Shown one piece after another: positions 57,001 through 64,000 of a stretch of DNA of 64,000 bases. The position numbers and the translations under genes are program-made. Origin of the DNA: Morinoia aosen (taxonomy: Eukaryota; Arthropoda; Malacostraca; Amphipoda; Talitridae); the NCBI GenBank assembly GCA_030386875.1, contig CM059564.1:48504075-48568074 (forward strand). The letters run 5' to 3'. Positions within the stretch are counted from its first letter, which is position 1. Every line of letters begins with the position of its first letter. The notes under the pieces are model-generated. The model had not been told where the DNA came from and ran no database searches. It saw nothing but the letters and a program-made list of their open reading frames with translations.

Positions 57001-59549
57001 TAGGCAAAATGTGTCTGCACCCCACGTGTTCCTTTCCTAAAACTACGTATACTTAATTATTAATAAAGTTTCAACCCACCTATGGAGCTGAGATTGAAGC
57101 ACACTAAATTTATTCGCCAAACACTCGACAAAAAAAATTATATTTTCCAAGGACTTTATATGAATAGTGGTATGACGCTATAAAAATTTTATGTCCGCGG
57201 AATTTGAGAAGAATAACAAAACAAATCAGTTTGAAGCAATCGAATTCAGCAAAAGCTCAAAAAAAAGCAATATTCAATTCTCACTCTTGGACACTGTAGT
57301 CTTGCATGAAATTGTTATAAATACTGAAATTCAACAAGTGGAGTTTACTTTACTGGTCACGTGTGTGGCGGTATTTTATCTCTAAGTAACTAAATTTATC
57401 CAAGAATTGGCTGCGGGGCATTTTCAGAAGATGCAACACACTCTCAGAGAGGAAACGAGTACACTTCATTAAAATTTATTATTCTGGGCACCGCCACTGA
57501 CTCAGCTTCCATCAGACACCGGCATGAAAAATTTAATTTACTTTGCATTTGACAGCAAGGAGCAAAATTCTTTTTTTCAAATTATCCCATGATTATTTGG
57601 CAGAAGACATCAACCATTCTTCTTTAAATACTCTCACCTCGACGGGTGAGAAAAAAAAATTCTATTCCTGAGCTTGTTAGGGCAAAATTACATTCATATT
57701 AAACTTCAAGGAAACTCTCAATTTAAATTTAATCGAGGTGTCATAATAAATTTAAACTTGCTCAGTCATCCAATATTTTGCATACCAAAAAAAACGCAAC
57801 ACTTATTCAAATTTTCAAGTAATGTAACGCGGTTTCAACTTAAAAATATAGGAATACATCCGGGCCATCGTTCAACACATAAAACCAATGAGCGTTAAAA
57901 GGTGACAAATCCTGGAATCATTCAATAAGAAAACAGCATACCGAACATTTATGAAATACATATTCAAGACTAAGCTCTGCATGAGTATTCGCTTAGCAAA
58001 TGCATCGGATTCCATTAGTTCAATTCACGCTGACTATATTCTCATCACAATGGCATTCAACTGTTATTCTCCGACTGCAGAATGAAATGAAATGAATTGC
58101 AAGTGCAGCATCGTTGAAAATTATCACTTACTTTAAAACACTACATTTAATTATTATCCTAAGCACCGTCACTTAATTCATTCAACAATTTGCAACAAAA
58201 AAAATTTTTACCGCACATTTGATGGCAGGGAAATTTATTCTCAAAAACTTCGTCACCATATCTCAGAAAAATTTTGTTTTTATCATCACAATTAAATACT
58301 CGGATTTTAATGAATGAAACTGTGGATCATATCGCCAAAGCTGGTTTGAAAGGAATTGTCTGACTCTAAGTTACACAAAACCTCAAGCATTTTCACCGCA
58401 TAATTTGAACTGGTCACAATATGAAATTTGACTTGTACAATCATTAGCTATCCCTGCCCACTAAGAAAAATTAACATTCATTTCAATGGTTCAACTGATA
58501 TAGGGCGGTGACTGCTGAAATTTAACGTATAAAATAGGGATCCATTGCTCTCAACATGTCAGTCAGTAAATTGTAATGGATCGATACATCCTGGAAACAT
58601 TCAATTCAAATTCAGCATATCTTACTTATCATAAATTAAATGCTCAAACGCCTCGAATCCAATATTAATCACGTTGCTAAAGCTGATTGGAGAAGCTTGA
58701 CACAAACGAGGCCAAAAAAAAATTCTGCAAATTATTTATAAGTGAGGTATCCTTTAAAAATAACAATTCCAACTAGATTAATTACTAAAATGTCTCAAAG
58801 CCCGAAAAATGTAAACTTGTCTCGAAGATTTACTTGTGCTAAGGCGGTGTTTGCTGAAGTTACTGCGTCATTTTCCACAGCCAATGCTTCACACCTAAAT
58901 TCAGTTACATCTAATAATGGTACCGATCATAGAAAGATTCTACCCAAAAATTCAGCACTCAAGAAAAATTTTATCGAACAGATTATCAAGAAGATAGAGT
59001 AAGTTGAACTTTGATGCAATATTCCCTCAGACAATATTAACTCAATAAACTTAGCGGCACAAAAAAATGAGCAAAGATTCCAGAAGGTATAAATTTCTCG
59101 CAGCATTTCGAAAATTAATGGCCATGGATCACACACAGTCACGTACACTTCAAATAAGGCGCTCAGAAAATGGTTCGACTGCAGCTGCCAGAATCTCAAA
59201 TTTTACTACTCCGTCCTCCAACTGCGCGACCGGCGTTAGGCGTCGGTACAGCACGCCCACAGCACCGCTCTCTACATTAGAATTTTTACTCCAAATTGGA
59301 ATGCCCACGAAATGACACGGATGAATTGTATTTGCAGAAAATTCTGCTTAATTATCGAGCGACTATTTGACCGAATTAAAAGAAACAGAAATTTTGGACA
59401 ACTGAAAATGAATTCCTTTAAATTTCCAAGCTGATATACAGACAGTACGCTTGCACAGGATAATTAGAATTTTCCCTGTCGCGATACAGAGAAAGGGGTG
59501 GGTTTAGGACCCCCTTTCCATACGCTGAGGGAATTCCAACCCCCACACA
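54044..59549. other. Non-coding interior between the long direct repeats
   Basis: AT-rich, no domain-bearing frame. A 17-bp tandem unit (ctactgatcctggcttg) is repeated about five times at 54707-54808. Diverged tandem units of about 675 bp appear at about 57460-58125 and 58126-58800, sharing a ttattatcct.agcaccg.cac-type block, gcatttga.ggcagg and a catcctggaa.cattcaat block. Confidence 0.55.
54707..54808 (+). repeat. 17-bp tandem repeat
   Basis: About five copies of ctactgatcctggcttg, some with ggggagg replacing the tail. Confidence 0.88.
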
Positions 59550-61595
59550 TGTTATAGTATTATCCTTTATGCTTGCGTACACCTGCATACCAGACATGGA
59601 GAATAAAAGAGTTATTAAGATTTACATGAATTTATTTGGAAACACGTGGATTTGAATAGGACACACAAAATATTTCAATGCAATGATTAAAGCACAGGGA
59701 AATGTTATAGCAACAAGCGCATGAATTTAACGACATGGCAATCCCACACGACACAATGAGGAAACCACCTCTTGGCTGTCTAGGCCAATGACTGCCATAA
59801 ATCGTGCTTTGCGCACGCTCCGTGGCGGCATAACTGGGCCAACACGAGCACAAAATGAACGCGTTAACATGAGCAACGTAGTGAGCCACACAAAGAACGA
59901 GAAATCTACTCTCCTTATTACAATGAACGCTATCACAACAATTTCAGGGTTATGACAAAGATACTTTCCGCACTGTGCAAAAATCAGGAAACATAGTCAA
60001 TGAATGGGCTAGCATGAATACGAAACATTTGGAAATAATGCAATATAAAACATCAAAGAACTTTGCTTACCACAAGTTGTTCAAAATTTAATAAACACTT
60101 CGCATCATGTACCATCTGAACTCTTGCTTTGTAACCGAAACACATCCTCCTGCTAAGTGCACAACATCATAGCAAACACAATTTAATCCTATAATTAGCA
60201 CGCCCAACAATAACTCGACACTTAATACAGGAAAGGGGCCATTTACGAAATTTAGCGCGTTGAATTTGAACACACTGCTTTCACTTATTACTTGACTGGC
60301 GATTCACCGCATGGATAATTTTCAGAGTCCTATACACCAATTATTTCGTGCTACACTTTCTTGCAGCCTGTAGATTTCGATGACCTAATATGTTTCCAAT
60401 ACTGCCTGAAGAATACACGTATAGTTGATCCGATGCCGACCATCTTCACCGGTCTGCTACCTCAGTGTTGTTACTCCCGCCCAGCGCTCTAAATTGAGTA
60501 CCGCCTGCCGCCTCAGTGGTGTTGCTCTCGTCCAGCGCTCCAAATCGAGTACCTCTCGTTTGAGGGCCAAAGGAGATTGAACTCTGAAGGTCTCATTGCT
60601 GCGTAGCATCGTTGCAAACTTCGTCATTGAGCAGCTATTGCTTTCATGTGGGAGTTATTACGATCTTGGTGTTGAAGTCGAAACATCTCTTGAATATCCC
60701 TCCGTAGAATCGTTGTGGAGCGGTCGTCAACGAACATCGCCGCGGTGCTAATATGCTTCAAAGAGATTATTTGTTCTTGACACTTCGACGTTAACTTTCC
60801 TCTGATGTAAATTTGCTGTTTGTGTGAAATGCATGTCGGCGACGGCCGACACGCCACGTTCGCCTGCCCTCAGATCACGTGTCCTTCTCTCGCGACTTCG
60901 AAACAAAAAGACCTCCCCAATGTACTTGTACGCCGCTTATATCTTCTCGCTTGGTCTCTTTTCCAGAGTTTTCTCCAACCTTCCCAAATTATTCGAGCTT
61001 CTTCCAAGCAAAGATTACGTGTTTCCCTTAGGATTGGTGGAAATCTTGCCTGCTTCGGGTTGCCGAAATGTAATTGGTGCGTTCTCTGCCACACTCATGC
61101 GCCTGATTCGATCCAGAGCGCTGATTGGCCGGCGGGATGTGTTCCCCTTCGAAGCTGCCTCGTCCGGGCGTTCCCACGCGACGCATGTGTGTTGTGTGCT
61201 CGTGTTGTGTGTGTGTCTTGTGTTGTGTTGCCTAAATGTGTTTTGTGTGTTTATGTGTATACGCCTGCGCCAGCTCTCGTCGAACCGCTACCCACTTGAG
61301 CTCGACATATTTATAGCCAGACTCATGTCGAAACCTGAGAACAACGCCGTTCTTGTAGAGTTCTGCGGTTACAACATCCTGTCCACTGTCCCTGGCTCAA
61401 CAAGATATTGTATTTCCCCAAGTAAAGTATTTTGAAGTGAAGTCTTTCCTCAAATAAAGTGTTTCCCAAATTTCCCCGAGTAAAGTATTTCCCAACAAAG
61501 GTGAATTATCTCCTGAAATAAGGTATTTCCCAAATTTTCATACTTCTTCGAATAAAGTATTTCCCAAATTTCCCCGAGTGAAGTATTTCCCCACA
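59550..61595. repeat. Long direct repeat, right copy (LTR-like)
   Basis: Near-identical to 51998-54043. The preceding 75 bp (tgtcgcgatac ... caacccccacaca) also resemble the left flank but are much more diverged. That is odd for a simple LTR boundary. Confidence 0.9.
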
Positions 61596-62173
61596 TTTAC
61601 GTTTGCTTTTCACAGACTTTTTAACAATTTTTAACTCGGAATTTGAGTTGAATATTGAACTTCAGTTTATCGCAGTCAATGAGTTAAGTGGTCTGTGTCA
61701 TTGCAGGTCTTTGGATTCTCTGCATTCTAAATGTTATTGCCATATTGGTTATATATAGCTTCCAACTCCGTCTCGGTACTTAACGAATAATGGAGTTTTG
61801 CTGCATATAATGCTGGTGTTGTTGTACTTGCGCTTTGTCTCGGATGTAGGGGGTTGAGTATATTAAAGGTTTCTCATGTTGACGATATCGTACCTTTGGT
61901 GATTTCCTTTGTATTCTCAAATGTTACCAAAAGTTTCTCACTGAAAAATTTCCACACAACTGAAATATTAGAAAGTTTTCTTTGTTGTTCAGTTTGTATC
62001 AAAATAAATAGATTTAAGATCAGCAAATATAGTTGAATAAAAGAAATCAGTGCCTCACTTTTAAGTGTTTGACCTTCGGCATGAAATTTCTTCTTCTTTA
62101 TATGCCGGTTATATTTATGTAGGCAACGTGTATTTCAGATTTTTAGGAACTATTTTGGTTCTTATCTTCAACA
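61596..62173. other. Intergenic stretch, no gene seen
   Basis: AT-rich spacer between the right long repeat and the caspase remnant. No upstream caspase sequence (His or Cys motif) was found here. Confidence 0.55.
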
Positions 62174-62323
62174 GAGTGCTGTGTGTTTGCCTGTGAGAAA
62201 CATATTCAAGAAATCAGTAGTGACACTGAGCAGCTCAGGCAGATTATAAATGGCCTTCACCAATCCGTTAAGTTTATCAATTTGGCTATCTTGTTCGGTG
62301 AGTACGTGAACTGCCTTATTTAG
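62174..62323 (+). pseudogene. Remnant of a third caspase: C-terminal end only
   Basis: Reads VFACEKHIQEISSDTEQLRQ followed by IINGLHQSVKFI, then ILFGEYVNCLI and a TAG stop. It aligns with SACEKDIHEIINDTTQLMQM ... TPSIEFILFKKFYFID at the end of the plus-strand caspase. Neither the catalytic His/Cys block nor the GGTT element is preserved. A cttcaacag precedes it and could be an old acceptor. It is a partial copy, probably a truncated duplicate. Confidence 0.75.
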
Positions 62324-64000
62324 ATTTTGCGTGGCTTCTTGAGTATACGTGAGTTGTCCAGTGCCTTAGTCAGTATTTGCGGGCTTCTCACCCAGCACGA
62401 TATGGTCGGGCCGCACAGGACAAGGGAATATTCATCTATTCAGACATTTTATGAGAGGTTATAGGTCGAAAACAGGCTCCTCACATCTCAGAATTTTACC
62501 ACAAAATATGTTTTCTTATTTTAAGAATAAAACATCCTCCCGATTGTGCCCAGTTAGCTCTATGATGTTGTGGGAATGGTACGGACGAAAAATTCGTACT
62601 CAGTCGCAGCAGTCGAGCAGCGATTGAAGTACAACACACATTGTTTTAAATATTTTGAAGATTTTCTGAAGTGTTGCATATTAAGAGAAAATGAAGTAAT
62701 ATAAACCATGAATTTCAATACATGTTTTGATGAATTTTAAATATTCTAAAGTATCAGATTTTATAACAAAGAAGTTGTTGTTCAAAGGTGAAATTGAATT
62801 TATTCGATTCAATTGGCTTGAAGAATAAAATTACATTCAAAGTCACAATTGATTGGATTAATTAAAAAAATAAATTATTGAATGATTTATTTCGTTTTTT
62901 TATAACTGAAACGGGACTCGTAGAAAATACTGATACCTTTATTACCCAAGGTTGTTTGTTACTGTCAGCGAAACATTGTAAGATTTGAGTGAAAATGTTT
63001 TAGCATCTGGGAACTAAAGCACGCTTATAACATAAATACAGTTGCATTTCCGCCAAAAAAGGTACATTTGTGAACTACAAAGTATTGTGGCTCAGAGTAC
63101 CAGTGAAAACGCTTGTCGTTTTTTGCTTCGTGTTGAACAATAGATCCTTTGTGCACCCACGTCCGTCTAAGTTGATATGTATCAAAAACATAGAGAAGCC
63201 ATTATCGTCTTGGGTTATTATTAAATGAGAAATTTTACCATGAACGGAAGTTTCGGATGCGAGAGAGTTTATGTCGAAAATAAATGACGTGGAAAATCCA
63301 GAGTGAGTACAAGCTGCCAAACTTGAATGTTTTGTACCATAAATAAAATATTTTACACTTCTGTTTGTTTACTGAGCCCGCGAGAGAACGAGTGCCTATT
63401 CCTCTAACAAGAATTCCAGCTTTCCAGTCTGGCAGGTCTCGAGATCTGGTAATGGGATATTATGGTTGATAAGGTTTCGGCTATAGAAATGTTTGGATAT
63501 CTTCGTTTCGTAAAAATCTATTCAACTGGAAAGCAAGGAACCAGAAAAATATCCTGATAGATGAAAATGTTTAGTGAGTGCCATTATTTCGTGCAACATT
63601 TGAAGAGGTGGAATACCAGAATTTGATGATATCATACCCAAAAATAGTGTGGAACAACCTCTGCACTTCTTACCAAATCGCTGCAAAAAGTGCCGCGGCA
63701 GTCGTCGAGTGGTACTAACTATTTTATCATAATTATGTCATCAAGTACTGGTTGTCCTCACCTTCAAATGTAGCGAGAAATGACCTCACTACGTTAAATA
63801 TTTTCAACAGTCAGGAAATTTTTTTTATTGCTATCTGTTTTTAACTATCTATTAATGTGGAGATTTCGATCCATTGTGGCTTCCTTTTAGAAGTTTAACA
63901 ACACGGAAGGTTTGTTTTTAATTTCTTTGCATCTGAACTTGGCTTGCAACTTCGCCACTTGGTTTGAGCGTAATAGTAGCTGGAAAAAATGAGAGATACC
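62324..64000. other. Window end, no gene recognised
   Basis: AT-rich. One 81-codon minus-strand frame at 63075-63320 shows no recognised motif and is left uncalled. Confidence 0.5.

Larger units (their letters stand above)
51998..61595. mobile_element. Putative LTR-type element without coding capacity (9.6 kb)
   Basis: Two 2046-bp direct repeats with TG...CA ends (tgttatag ... ccccaca) bound a 5.5-kb interior. No reverse transcriptase, integrase, protease or gag motif could be read in any frame. It is therefore either a large non-autonomous LTR derivative or a recent segmental duplication. No convincing 5-bp target duplication was seen (aaaca left, tttac right). Orientation is unresolved: no clear primer-binding site follows the left copy; in the minus reading a tgggggttgg appears just after the repeat. 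Confidence 0.55.

Noticed and set aside
63075-63320. 81-codon minus-strand frame near the window end
   Set aside because: Composition is plausible for coding sequence, but no motif or supported neighbouring exon was found, so it is not called.

Overview
This is eukaryotic DNA: AT-rich, with long introns, GT-AG splice junctions, microsatellites, MITE-like inverted repeats and a tRNA-derived SINE. The protein families (secreted M14 zinc carboxypeptidases and caspase-like peptidases) and the repeat-rich introns suggest an arthropod, most likely a malacostracan crustacean such as an amphipod. The species cannot be fixed from the sequence. All gene models below were assembled by eye from reading frames, splice sites and codon phase, without transcript evidence.

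Carboxypeptidase block (1-30,300). Two paralogous M14A carboxypeptidase genes lie tail to tail. Gene 1 (+, 104-9947, 5' end outside the window) is a compact enzyme with a Phe at the specificity position (carboxypeptidase A-like). Gene 2 (-, 29960-10941, 13 exons, about 1341 residues) has the full catalytic set with Asp at the specificity position (carboxypeptidase B-like). It also carries three large additions: an acidic Ser/Thr/Glu-rich N-terminal segment, an insertion of about 320 residues inside the catalytic fold just before the HxxE zinc motif, and a Pro/Gln/Ser-rich C-terminal tail of about 390 residues. Intron positions and phases from the HAREW exon onward match between the two genes, so they arose by duplication.

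Intergenic block (30,311-36,585). No gene was recognised. It holds several short tandem duplications.

Caspase block (36,586-50,580). Two divergently transcribed paralogues, 42081-36664 (-) and 45327-50092 (+), each join three N-terminal C2H2 fingers of the U1/matrin/JAZ type to a C-terminal caspase domain. The active-site pentapeptide is NYCRG instead of QACxG. Exon order and phase-0 introns match between the copies. The fingers replace the CARD or DED prodomain of known initiator caspases, so nucleic-acid-triggered activation is a reasonable hypothesis. The 3' end of the + copy is followed by a nearly perfect 180-bp inverted repeat made of two head-to-head tRNA-derived SINE copies. A decayed fragment of a third caspase lies at 62174-62323.

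Repeat block (51,998-61,595). Two 2046-bp direct repeats, with one difference noticed by eye, flank a 5.5-kb non-coding interior. This looks like a young LTR-type element without recognisable gag/pol.

The most unusual genome-level pattern is that tandem duplications and minisatellites repeatedly begin at, or contain, the exon-intron junctions of these genes (about ten junctions), so splice donor or acceptor motifs are themselves duplicated.
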